The notes under the pieces are model-generated. The model saw only the letters and a list, made by a program, of their open reading frames with translations, was not told where the DNA came from and ran no database searches. Shown here one piece after another: positions 43,985 through 51,428 of a stretch of 64,000 nt of DNA. The position numbers were made by a program, and so were the translations under genes. Origin of the DNA: Pseudomonas peradeniyensis (GTDB taxonomy: Bacteria > Pseudomonadota > Gammaproteobacteria > Pseudomonadales > Pseudomonadaceae); contig NZ_JABWRJ020000004.1 in assembly GCF_014268935.2 (NCBI RefSeq), positions 736,017 through 800,016 of the forward strand. Direction: 5' to 3'. Within the stretch, counting starts at the first letter, position 1, and every line of letters starts with the position of its first letter.

Positions 43985-44161
43985 CTAGACCAGAATTCCC
44001 CGCTGCGGCAATGGTCGGCGCACAAGTAAGGTATCTGCGCCATCTCTCGCCGGATTTCCTGCAGGCTGGCGAAGCTGTGTCCAGAACACCTGGAGCAACG
44101 CATCGCGCTCCTGATCATCACGGATTGCTCGCTTGGCTGCGGCCAACACGGCTTCGTTCAT
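43985..44161 (-). CDS. 58-residue ORF coupled to sctL (unrecognised)
   Basis: Not recognised. The ATG overlaps the sctL stop in ATGA, the same four-base overlap that links most genes of this operon, so it should be translated if sctL is. The protein starts MNEAVLAAAKRAIRDDQE, is helical and charged for its first 38 residues, then basic and proline-bearing. In Yersinia a small regulator gene (yscM/lcrQ) follows yscL, but I see no similarity. It could be a small secreted or regulatory protein or a decayed gene. Confidence 0.5.
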   Translation of the reverse strand: MNEAVLAAAKRAIRDDQERDALLQVFWTQLRQPAGNPARDGADTLLVRRPLPQRGILV

Positions 44162-44793
44162 GGCGTATCAGCCTCATCATCAAGGTGCCGTTGCGCTAGC
44201 GCCCGCTGCAACGCGGCCAACTGGCCTTCGATACTGGCATCGATCACACAGCCTGCGGTCTCCAGGCGACAGCCGCCTCGCGCCAGCCTGGCATCGGCGC
44301 ATACCTCGACAGGCCCGACCTCGGGATACAGTGCGAGCACTTCATGCAAACGCTGGCGAACCTCAGGCAACTGATCGGGCCCTACGTGCAGCAACAACGC
44401 TTCCCGTGGCTGGACCTGCGCCAGCGCCTGACGGGTCGCGGCCAATGTCAGCTCGATATCAGGATATTCCCCCAGCACCTTGCACACGGCCTGGCGCACC
44501 ACCTCGCTCATCTGCCGGTCGACCTGGCGATAGAAGGCGTCGCAGCGCACGCGTGCTCCATGCAGCAACGCCGCCTGTTCGACGGCGACCATTTCCAACC
44601 CGATCTCCCGCCCTAGCCGCTGATGCTCCTCGAGCACCGCATCGGCCCGGGCATCGATGTCCCGGGCACGCTGACGGGCGTTCTCGGTCAGTACGCTGGC
44701 ATCGAGGTACTGCTGATAGTCAGCGCTGCGCACTACGTTCAGGCTCGGGTCGATCATGGGCCGGGCCTCATTCAATTCAATAAATGGCAACAT
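44158..44793 (-). CDS. sctL: T3SS stator/ATPase regulator SctL (PscL/YscL-like)
   Basis: A 211-residue FliH-like protein linking SctN to SctQ on the sorting platform. The N terminus MLPFIELNEARP resembles PscL; a coiled coil covers about residues 35-85; the C-terminal domain (LPEVRQRLHEVLALYP) binds the ATPase. ATG 44793 follows caggagcccgga. The gene overlaps the end of sctK. Confidence 0.9.
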   Translation of the reverse strand: MLPFIELNEARPMIDPSLNVVRSADYQQYLDASVLTENARQRARDIDARADAVLEEHQRLGREIGLEMVAVEQAALLHGARVRCDAFYRQVDRQMSEVVRQAVCKVLGEYPDIELTLAATRQALAQVQPREALLLHVGPDQLPEVRQRLHEVLALYPEVGPVEVCADARLARGGCRLETAGCVIDASIEGQLAALQRALAQRHLDDEADTP

Positions 44794-45386
44794 TCCGGGC
44801 TCCTGTCTCGGGCTACCTTCAGGCAAAGGGTGCGGGCCAGGTCGCGTAGTTCATCGTCCATCGGCCAAGTCGGCACTAAGATCACGCCGGGCAGGCGCAG
44901 GTTCAGACGCCGAGCGAACCCCGAATCGACCTCGCCGCATGCCTGCAGCCAGAACGCCAGGCCACATCCGGGCAGGTACGCGTCCAGGTCACCGGCTGGC
45001 AGCGCCTGTTGCCAGCCCACAGGCCAAGGGCCGATGACGAGACGCCACTTTTCCAGGCAATAGCGCAGGCCCTGTGGGTCGAGTGCCACTTGCAACCGCG
45101 CCTGACCTGATCGGTCGAGTACTTGTCGAATGGCCTGGCCATGCAGCAGGCCACCCAAACTGGCCAATACCCGCTCCAACGCCGGCTGTGAAAACAGGGC
45201 CAGCCTACCGATTCGTTCTGGCAGGTCGAACGGCTCGCACAGCTCCAGCACCGACATCAGCCAGCCGTTGACCTCGCGACTCTCCCGCCAGTACGGTAGG
45301 GCCTGAACCATCTGATCCAGCACTTCGGGACAATGGGTCGAGTGCAGGTAATGCGCCGGGCAATAGCGAAACTGGAACTCGGTCAT
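44772..45386 (-). CDS. sctK: T3SS sorting-platform adaptor SctK (PscK/YscK-like)
   Basis: A 204-residue cytoplasmic protein joining the SctD ring to SctQ pods. It has the poorly conserved SctK features: FQFRYCPAHYLH start, W-rich central part and LPEGVILVPTW-like segment near the C terminus. ATG 45386 overlaps the sctJ stop in ATGA, which fixes the start over the frame beginning at 45404. Confidence 0.85.
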   Translation of the reverse strand: MTEFQFRYCPAHYLHSTHCPEVLDQMVQALPYWRESREVNGWLMSVLELCEPFDLPERIGRLALFSQPALERVLASLGGLLHGQAIRQVLDRSGQARLQVALDPQGLRYCLEKWRLVIGPWPVGWQQALPAGDLDAYLPGCGLAFWLQACGEVDSGFARRLNLRLPGVILVPTWPMDDELRDLARTLCLKVARDRSPECCHLLN

Positions 45387-46117
45387 GCTCTCTGACGCCA
45401 CCACAGGTACTGCGCCAGGTTGCTCAGCAGCAGCACCCCGAGCAGCACGCCCAGCAGCGTCACAAGGCGCCAGCGCGAGCCCTCCAAAACCTGGATCGAC
45501 AACAGCGTGACATGGCGCAGGCCCGCCAGCGGTTGACGCGCCTGGTTCGACGGCACCAGCACCACACTGATCCGCTCGTAGTCCAGGCCTTCGATACTGT
45601 TGCTCAACAGCTGCTTCATCTGCCCGATGTAAAGGTCTAGCGCCGCATCCGCCGCGTGCTTGATAAAGATCGACGCCGACGCCGCGCCGGCTTGCGGACG
45701 CAGGCCGTCACGGGGCTCCGGCAACACCACATGCACCCGCGCCACCAGCACGCCATCGATCTCCGACAGGGTCCGCGACAGCTCCTGGGACTTCACATAG
45801 GTCAGCCGCGCCTGTTCCTCCAACGGCGAGGAGATCAGGCTGTCCCGGGGGAACACGTCATTGACCGTGGAGAACATCTCCCGCGGGTAGCCCTGGCGCT
45901 TGAGCGCCGCCACCGCATGGCCGATATCGGCCTCGTCGATCAGGATCTTCACCTTGCCGTCCTTGTCCTGGGCCTTCACCGCAGCGATGCCCTCGGTGTC
46001 CAGCACCGCGAGCATCTCGTTGGCTTCGCGCTGGCCGAGACCGAGGTAAAGCTCGACCCTGCACCCGCCCAGCGCCAGCACTGAAAGAAGCAGCATGCAC
46101 TGCCATGATCTTTTCAC
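45383..46117 (-). CDS. sctJ: T3SS inner-ring lipoprotein SctJ (PscJ/YscJ-like)
   Basis: A 244-residue lipoprotein of the inner-membrane ring. A signal peptide with lipobox LGGC places the lipidated Cys at residue 19; two ring-building domains follow (EANEMLAVLDTEGIAA, the linker, and AASASIFIKH), then a membrane helix at about residues 216-236. Length matches PscJ (248) and YscJ (244). Confidence 0.95.
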   Translation of the reverse strand: MKRSWQCMLLLSVLALGGCRVELYLGLGQREANEMLAVLDTEGIAAVKAQDKDGKVKILIDEADIGHAVAALKRQGYPREMFSTVNDVFPRDSLISSPLEEQARLTYVKSQELSRTLSEIDGVLVARVHVVLPEPRDGLRPQAGAASASIFIKHAADAALDLYIGQMKQLLSNSIEGLDYERISVVLVPSNQARQPLAGLRHVTLLSIQVLEGSRWRLVTLLGVLLGVLLLSNLAQYLWWRQRA

Positions 46118-46124
46118 AGGGCAC

Positions 46125-46463
46125 CTACTGGGCTTTCATGAGGGTTTCGATGTTCTGCGTGGTGCGCCCCACACCCTTGGCGATCAACTCCACCTGCAGG
46201 TTGCTGCGGATCAGCGCCCAATGAGCATCCATCAACGCCACAGGATCGCCCGTGCCTGAGACCAGGTTGGCGTGCGCGCCCTGCCTGGCCTCGGCATGCT
46301 GCTGTCTGAGCAACCCGACCTGATGCAACAGTCCGTCCTCCGGGCTATCGGCAGCACCGGACAACGCCTGCTCGAACTCGGCCACCTGCCGGGCATCGAC
46401 AGCCGGTGCCGACAGGGATTGCAGATCGGTGACCATCAGGGATACCTCGGCAATGCCACTCAT
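46125..46463 (-). CDS. sctI: T3SS inner rod protein SctI (PscI/YscI-like)
   Basis: A 112-residue protein forming the inner rod/needle adapter, exported early. The C-terminal helix ending VGRTTQNIETLMKAQ is the conserved polymerising region; PscI is also 112 residues. Its start overlaps the stop of the preceding ORF, and sctJ follows 7 bases on. Confidence 0.9.
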   Translation of the reverse strand: MSGIAEVSLMVTDLQSLSAPAVDARQVAEFEQALSGAADSPEDGLLHQVGLLRQQHAEARQGAHANLVSGTGDPVALMDAHWALIRSNLQVELIAKGVGRTTQNIETLMKAQ

Positions 46464-46681
46464 GCTTCGCCCTCTACCGTGAAGGAGTCATTCAGCAGGT
46501 CCATCGCCATGGCGAGTACCTGCAGGTTCATTTGTTGCGTCAGTGCCAAGGACGCCTGCTCGCGGTGCTGATGTTCAACCAGGCTTGCCTGGAATTGGGC
46601 GGCGTGTTGGTCGACGTGGGCGGGCAACGGGGTCAGTGCATCTTGCATGGCAGACACCAGCACCGAGGTCAGCGGACTCAT
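46460..46681 (-). CDS. Short protein at the SctH (PscH/YscH) position
   Basis: A 73-residue, Gln/Met/Ala-rich helical protein between pscG and sctI, the position of pscH/yscH (PscH about 143; YscH/YopR 165, an exported early substrate). I do not see clear sequence similarity, so it is a positional match only. Both borders are ATGA overlaps. The longer frame upstream to 46903 is a shadow of pscG. Confidence 0.65.
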   Translation of the reverse strand: MSPLTSVLVSAMQDALTPLPAHVDQHAAQFQASLVEHQHREQASLALTQQMNLQVLAMAMDLLNDSFTVEGEA

Positions 46682-47028
46682 GCCACCACCTGGGCGCGCA
46701 CGCCCTCGGCGAACCTGACCAGATCGGGGTCCTGGCTCTGTGTCATACGGTCGAGCCGCCGTTCCAGCGCGGCCATGAAGCCCAACTGACGCTCGCACAG
46801 CGCCAGCCATGGCCCCAGGGACGGCCAGGGCGCCTGGTTGCCCTCCGCCAACGCCTCCTCGCACCGCCCCTGCCCCATCAGGCTGGCAATGCGTATCGCA
46901 CAAGCGGCCTCCATCGTCGCCGCTTCCCGGGCAAGCCAGTGCGCAATGGCCAGCGCCTCTTCATGATGACGATGCTCGACACCCAGCAGGCCCAGGCGGG
47001 CCAGCAGATTGTTCACGGAATGGTTCAT
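46678..47028 (-). CDS. pscG: T3SS needle chaperone PscG/YscG-like
   Basis: A 116-residue TPR-type chaperone that, with PscE, keeps the needle subunit monomeric in the cytosol by holding its C-terminal helix. Repeats are seen at about residues 4-90 (EEALAIAHWLA, CEEALAEG). PscG is 115 residues. It lies two bases after sctF. Confidence 0.85.
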   Translation of the reverse strand: MNHSVNNLLARLGLLGVEHRHHEEALAIAHWLAREAATMEAACAIRIASLMGQGRCEEALAEGNQAPWPSLGPWLALCERQLGFMAALERRLDRMTQSQDPDLVRFAEGVRAQVVA

Positions 47029-47030
47029 GC

Positions 47031-47291
47031 TCAGAACTTCTGCAAAATGCTGCTGATGGTGTTCTTGAAGGTCTGGCCAAGGGTCGCGTCGACCTGGAAC
47101 ACGTTCGACCAGATGTTCGAACGGTGGCGCATGTCGGCCAGCAATGCGGGGTCGTCACTTTTCTCGTTGAGCTTCTGCAGGGCGTCAAGCACCGCCTTGT
47201 TGGCTTGTTGCGCCTGCTTGACCATGCCCTCGTGGACCATGTCCATGGTGTTGCTGGTGCCGTCGTAGAAGCCGCTGCTGATGTTCGTCAT
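47031..47291 (-). CDS. sctF: T3SS needle subunit SctF (PscF/YscF-like)
   Basis: An 86-residue helical-hairpin needle protein; PscF is 85. It has the central PALLADMRHRSNIWS turn and ends in TISSILQKF, the conserved C-terminal polymerisation segment. ATG 47291 lies one base after the pscE stop and follows tggaggaacactga, a good ribosome site. Confidence 0.94.
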   Translation of the reverse strand: MTNISSGFYDGTSNTMDMVHEGMVKQAQQANKAVLDALQKLNEKSDDPALLADMRHRSNIWSNVFQVDATLGQTFKNTISSILQKF

Positions 47292-47292
47292 T

Positions 47293-47490
47293 TCAGTGTT
47301 CCTCCAGTTTCTCGAGTATTTTCAAGGCTGCTACAAGGGCCGCCAGTTGTTGGTGCAATACCTGGAACTCGGAAGGTGGCAGCGGCTCCGACAACTGCCT
47401 GGCACAAGCCTGCCGTGCGTGCTCCAGCACCGAGAACATTCGCGCCTGCTTACGTGGATCACGCACCTCCCGCATGAGTTCATCCATCAT
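47293..47490 (-). CDS. pscE: T3SS needle co-chaperone PscE/YscE-like
   Basis: A 65-residue helical-hairpin protein that pairs with PscG on the needle subunit (PscE 67). Two helices are predicted at about residues 3-28 and 38-64. The start overlaps sctD by 11 bases. The C-terminal FQVLHQQLAALVAALKILEKL helix is typical of the family in character. The call rests mainly on position and size. Confidence 0.8.
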   Translation of the reverse strand: MMDELMREVRDPRKQARMFSVLEHARQACARQLSEPLPPSEFQVLHQQLAALVAALKILEKLEEH

Positions 47491-48382
47491 CTGCCGGTCT
47501 CTCCTTCAGGTTGATCAGGTAGTTCCGGCCGCCCTTGCTCAGCGTGATCGCCTGCCGATCGATCGCCAGGATGCGAATGCCGGAGGGCATCAGTGCCCCC
47601 ACTGGGTAACGGCGGTTGTCGCTCAGCGTCACGTAGGGCAACCGCCCCAGCGAGACGCCTCGAACAGGGAAATCGAGTTTCGAGGGCGCAGGAGCCCTGC
47701 CCTCGTCGACCAAGCGCAATGAAGGGTGGTCGCCGAATGCCTCGCGGTACTGTCGCTGCAGGTTCTGGTAGTCCTGGAGCTGGCGCTCGCGCAGCGCTCC
47801 GCGCAGCACCAGGGTGTGCCCCTGGTCGGTCACGCTCAAGGTGTCCTCCAGGCGCCATTCGCGCAGCAGTTGCGCCAGCCGCGTCCGGGCTTGCTCCTGG
47901 GGCTGGGACGCTTGCCCGACGGGCGCTACCACCGCCGTTGGCGTGTCCTGTGCCTCAGCGTCGGCAATCAACAATCGCGTGAGCAACACGAGCAGCAAAA
48001 GCAACCCGGCACCCGGCACCATGAACCAGCCGTGGCGCAAGCCTGACCGAGGACGCTGCGCGGGAGGCCACTCGGCGAACATGTCGTCTTGATTGCAGAA
48101 GGCCCACTGCAGCGGACCGCAACATTGAGTCGCCAATGCCTGGAGTTCGGCCTGCGCTGCCACCTCCCGTCCATCCTGGGTGGGGGCTTCGCTCGCCCCC
48201 CACTCCAGCAGGCGTACGCCACCGGCCTCGACCATCAGCACCAGGTGAATGGCGGCAATGCCCGCATCTGCCAGGACCAGGTCGGCCTGGGCCGGATCGG
48301 TGCCGATGACCACCCGCCCAGGCATCAGGGACACCTCGGCGCCGGCATTCAAACCGCTGTAGACCCGCAGTTTCCAGGTCAT
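47480..48382 (-). CDS. sctD: T3SS inner-ring protein SctD (PscD/YscD-like), short form
   Basis: A 300-residue ring protein: an N-terminal FHA-like domain (about residues 1-110, starting TWKLRVYSGLNAGAEVS), one membrane helix at about 117-140, and a periplasmic part of only about 160 residues. PscD and YscD have about 420-430 residues, so about one ring-building module seems missing. ATG 48382 lies one base after the sctC stop; the frame upstream to 48412 is inside sctC. The tail is intact, with no stop or frameshift seen. Confidence 0.88.
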   Translation of the reverse strand: MTWKLRVYSGLNAGAEVSLMPGRVVIGTDPAQADLVLADAGIAAIHLVLMVEAGGVRLLEWGASEAPTQDGREVAAQAELQALATQCCGPLQWAFCNQDDMFAEWPPAQRPRSGLRHGWFMVPGAGLLLLLVLLTRLLIADAEAQDTPTAVVAPVGQASQPQEQARTRLAQLLREWRLEDTLSVTDQGHTLVLRGALRERQLQDYQNLQRQYREAFGDHPSLRLVDEGRAPAPSKLDFPVRGVSLGRLPYVTLSDNRRYPVGALMPSGIRILAIDRQAITLSKGGRNYLINLKERPADDG

Positions 48383-48383
48383 G

Positions 48384-49904
48384 TCAGGCACGCTCGCCAA
48401 GCCCGGGGTCAATCAGCCTCGGCTCGATCAGAAACAGGCGCACCGAACGCCGGGTGTTGCTCGACTGATAGCGGAACAAGGCGCCCACGAAGGGAATGTC
48501 ACCCAGCAACGGGACCTTGCGGATGCTTTCGCTCGTCTCGTCGCGATGGATGCCGCCGATCATCAGGCTTTGTCCAACATCGACCCGGGCCAGCGTGTCG
48601 ACAACCGTGCGGCTGATGGTGGGAATGCCATCGGGCCCGGTGCTGTTGGGCTTCTGGCTGCCGTCCTCGATATGCAGGCTCAGGCTGATTTCCGGTCGAT
48701 CCGTGCTGCGGATCAGGCGCGGCGTCATCTTCAGCAAGGTGCCGTAGGTAATGGCCTTGAGCTCGGCCACCCGCTCGCCCATCACCCGCACATAGTAGGT
48801 TTCGCTATGATCGATCACCGCCAGGGTGTTTTCCTGGGTCAGCAAGGTCGGTCGCGACACCACCTGGGCATGGCCTTGGCCCTGCATCAGGGTCACCTTG
48901 GCCAGTAGCCGGTTCAAGCCGCGACTATCGACCAGACTGCCGGACAACGTGGTTTGCGCCAATCCCGCTTGGGTCCGGATGTCCATCAGTTGATGCTTGC
49001 CGATTCCGAACTGCCATTCCACGCCAAGCTCATCCAGGTGCTCGGCGTTGATATCGAGGATCGTCAGAGCTACTTCGATCCGCGCCGCCGGCCGGTCCAG
49101 CGCCATGACCAGGCGTCGGTACATGGGCAGGCGCTCGGCGTGATCACGCACGATGATGGCATTGAGCGACGGTTCGGCCTGGACCACGGCCCGGCCGGCA
49201 CGCACGGGCGCGCCCCCTCCCACGGACTGGCCGTCGACCGCCACCACATTGGCGTCGGCCAGCACCCGGGAAAGGAGCGTGGCCACACCGGGCACCGCCA
49301 CCTTCTGGTCGCGATAGTCGATCTCGCGGTCCACGGCCACCGCATGCCGGAGCGGGATCACCTCGACGCTCAGGCTGCCACCCAGTTCATCCTGCAGGCT
49401 CGCCTGCTGCTCCAGGGCCTTGACGGTCTGTTCGACCCGATCCAGGTAACGCGGTGGCCCCGAGGCATACACCAGCCGCCCACCCGCCGCGGCACGCCAG
49501 GCAAAGCGCGAGGTCCAGCCACCACCCTCCTGGAGCGCGGCGCGCAGTTGCGGCTCGCGCACCTTGTCCAGGTGGATCAGCCGGGTCTGCACTTCGCTCG
49601 ACTTGTCGACATGCAGCACCGCGCCGTCGTAGTACCAGGCCAGGTTGTAGAGCACCGCGACCTGCTCGAGAAACGCCTGCGGGTCCGGCTGCTCGAAGGT
49701 GGCGCTGACCTGGTCCCTGACCTTGTCGCTGACCACCACCGAACCTTGATAGCTGGCGGCAAAATTGGTCAGCACGTCACGCAGGTTCTCGCCCTGGGCG
49801 ATGTAGTGGAACGGTTCGTCCGACCAGTCCAGCGGCTCGCCCTGGGCGACAAGACTGGCCAGCAGGGCTGCCAAACCGGTGGCAAGCGATCTCATGGCAG
49901 CCAT
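48384..49904 (-). CDS. sctC: T3SS secretin SctC (PscC/YscC-like) lacking the C-terminal tail
   Basis: A 506-residue outer-membrane secretin ring. A signal peptide covers residues 1-22; N0/N1 domains (QGENLRDVLTNFAASY), N3, and the secretin core (VVSRPTLLTQENT, MLIGG-like SLMIGGIHRD, VPLLGDIPFVGALF) follow. It stops eight residues after FLIEPRLI, whereas PscC/YscC run on about 80-95 residues that bind the pilotin ExsB/YscW. No pilotin gene is seen in the locus. The start overlaps pscB by 13 bases. Confidence 0.93.
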   Translation of the reverse strand: MAAMRSLATGLAALLASLVAQGEPLDWSDEPFHYIAQGENLRDVLTNFAASYQGSVVVSDKVRDQVSATFEQPDPQAFLEQVAVLYNLAWYYDGAVLHVDKSSEVQTRLIHLDKVREPQLRAALQEGGGWTSRFAWRAAAGGRLVYASGPPRYLDRVEQTVKALEQQASLQDELGGSLSVEVIPLRHAVAVDREIDYRDQKVAVPGVATLLSRVLADANVVAVDGQSVGGGAPVRAGRAVVQAEPSLNAIIVRDHAERLPMYRRLVMALDRPAARIEVALTILDINAEHLDELGVEWQFGIGKHQLMDIRTQAGLAQTTLSGSLVDSRGLNRLLAKVTLMQGQGHAQVVSRPTLLTQENTLAVIDHSETYYVRVMGERVAELKAITYGTLLKMTPRLIRSTDRPEISLSLHIEDGSQKPNSTGPDGIPTISRTVVDTLARVDVGQSLMIGGIHRDETSESIRKVPLLGDIPFVGALFRYQSSNTRRSVRLFLIEPRLIDPGLGERA

Positions 49905-50329
49905 ACGCTTGCTCCCCGGGCAATCACAGGTGCTGGACCGAAACGTTGCTCACACAGACGATTCAGCAGGGCGACCTGCACCCCAAGCATATGTTCGAGG
50001 GTGTCCACATCGCCCGACGAAGTATCTACCCAAGCTTCGAGCATCAGCTCTCCCTCAGGCGTCAGCGCCAACCGCTGCGGGCAATGCGCGGCCCACGCCG
50101 TGACCATGCCCAACAGGCGCCGCAGGACCTGCTGATCGAGACCGGCACCTTGCCCAACCACTGACGATAGCGAACTGCGCACCATCAGCTGTGCGCCTCG
50201 CGGTTCAAGCCGCAGGCCATGGCCGTCGATGCACAGGTGGTAGCCGCCAGCGTCATCGGCCAGCCAGGGCGCCATGCCCAGGCGATGGGCCAACTGCGTT
50301 GCAAGTCTGTTCATGCAGGTCTTGTCCAT
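49892..50329 (-). CDS. pscB: T3SS chaperone PscB/YscB-like
   Basis: A 145-residue class I-type chaperone that with SycN forms the heterodimer for SctW. It fits PscB/YscB in size (about 137-140) and place between exsA and sctC; the LATQLAHRLG helix followed by GGYHLCIDGH strand is the typical chaperone start. The Met at residue 6 (50314) aligns better with relatives than the first Met; neither has a strong ribosome site. In P. aeruginosa exsD stands between exsA and pscB; here there are only 18 bases. Confidence 0.85.
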   Translation of the reverse strand: MDKTCMNRLATQLAHRLGMAPWLADDAGGYHLCIDGHGLRLEPRGAQLMVRSSLSSVVGQGAGLDQQVLRRLLGMVTAWAAHCPQRLALTPEGELMLEAWVDTSSGDVDTLEHMLGVQVALLNRLCEQRFGPAPVIARGASVWLP

Positions 50330-50347
50330 TCGGGCTCAGGGGGATGT

Positions 50348-51121
50348 CTAGCGACGGGCGTCACTGGGCGTACAGCCAAAACGCCGGCGGTAGCTCTGGC
50401 TGAAATACGACTGGCTGGAAAAGCCGCTTTCCATGGCGATGTCGACAATGCTCATGCGCGTGTTCAGCAGCAGGTGATGCGCATGGACGATCCTGCGCTC
50501 GGTGATCCAGGCCCGTGGCGAGCAGTTGTAGAAGGAGCAGAACAGGCTCTTGAACGCCGTCAGGCCCAGCCCGAAAGCCTCGGCGTACTGGTCCAGGCGC
50601 CATTCGCGCAGGTAATGCTGCTCCATGAAGGCGTGCAGTCGATCGACATGGCGATTGCCCTGTTGGCGCAGGGCCGCCAGCAGCGTCCGACCTTGCGCCC
50701 CGAACACCAGCAGCAACAGCAGCTCCTCCAGGCGCAGCATCGCCAGCATTGACGAGGTCCCCTCGCCTTCGAGCGCCGCCAGGCGGGTCACACATTCCTG
50801 CGCCAAGGTGCAGGGATGAAGTCGCAGGGTATTCACGCCGGATTCGCCGCAGCGCTCGAGATGGCTCAGTTCCTGGCCGTGGCGCTGCATGAACGCCTGC
50901 ACGAAATTCACGTCCAGCGGCAGCCACAGCACCTGGCACGCCTGCCATCGGGTCGCCACCAGGTAGGTGCCACGCTTGACGAACAGCAGCTCGCCGGCCT
51001 GTAGATCGATGACGTTGTCTTTTTCGCGCACGGCCAGCTCACCGGCCATGATCGCGTAGAAGCCTTCCTGACCCTGGGACGCAAAACCCGCCCCGACAAC
51101 ATCCAACTGCCGCCCTTGCAC
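50348..51121 (-). CDS. exsA: AraC-family T3SS activator ExsA/LcrF
   Basis: The 257-residue transcriptional activator of the type III genes. The C-terminal AraC domain (two HTH motifs, about residues 160-255) is very close to P. aeruginosa ExsA over SPRAWITERRIVHAHHLL and GFSSQSYFSQSYRRRFGCTP. The N-terminal cupin-like half (GELLFVKRGTYLV) is the oligomerisation/ExsD-binding region in P. aeruginosa. The start is GTG 51121 after gaggactggtgt, giving a MQG start like ExsA but about 10-20 residues fewer before GEL. It heads the secretin-ring operon. Confidence 0.93.
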   Translation of the reverse strand: MQGRQLDVVGAGFASQGQEGFYAIMAGELAVREKDNVIDLQAGELLFVKRGTYLVATRWQACQVLWLPLDVNFVQAFMQRHGQELSHLERCGESGVNTLRLHPCTLAQECVTRLAALEGEGTSSMLAMLRLEELLLLLVFGAQGRTLLAALRQQGNRHVDRLHAFMEQHYLREWRLDQYAEAFGLGLTAFKSLFCSFYNCSPRAWITERRIVHAHHLLLNTRMSIVDIAMESGFSSQSYFSQSYRRRFGCTPSDARR

Positions 51122-51428
51122 ACACCAGTCCTCAACTGGAGAAATCCCTCTCGCACCAGGCTCACTTCCCGTAGGCCCCTTTACACACCACGTCGAAGCT
51201 CAACCGGTGTAGTCATGGCCATAGGCTACGGTGCCCTCCCACGCTTGAACGCAGGGATTGTCCTCGCATGGACAGAGGCATTTCGCCATCGTTTGTAGGA
51301 AGTTCGCCGAGCTTGGCGCACAGCAGAAAGCGAGAGACCGCCAACAGCTAAAAAATGACGACAGCCTCCAATAGTCGGGCAAGCGACGCGGTCGTTACCG
51401 TGGCGGCCCCCTCCAACGAGAATTCGCC
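51122..51428. other. Divergent spacer between exsA and the CesT-type chaperone
   Basis: A 307-base non-coding stretch; short open frames on the minus strand show no gene-like features. On the plus strand AAAAAATGACGAC (51350-51362) matches the A-tract and GnC half of an ExsA site, but TGnnA is missing. On the minus strand I see no convincing ExsA box before exsA (a GAC/TG pair and TAGCCT with one base too few, and no A-tract). The exsA promoter is therefore not identified. Confidence 0.4.

Noticed and set aside
51219..51275. ExsA autoregulation site before exsA on the minus strand
   Set aside because: GAC/TG and TAGCCT are visible, but the spacing is one base short and no A-tract precedes; too weak to claim.
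51350..51400. ExsA box before the CesT-type chaperone
   Set aside because: A-tract and GAC match, but the TGnnA half and a TAGnnT -10 are missing.
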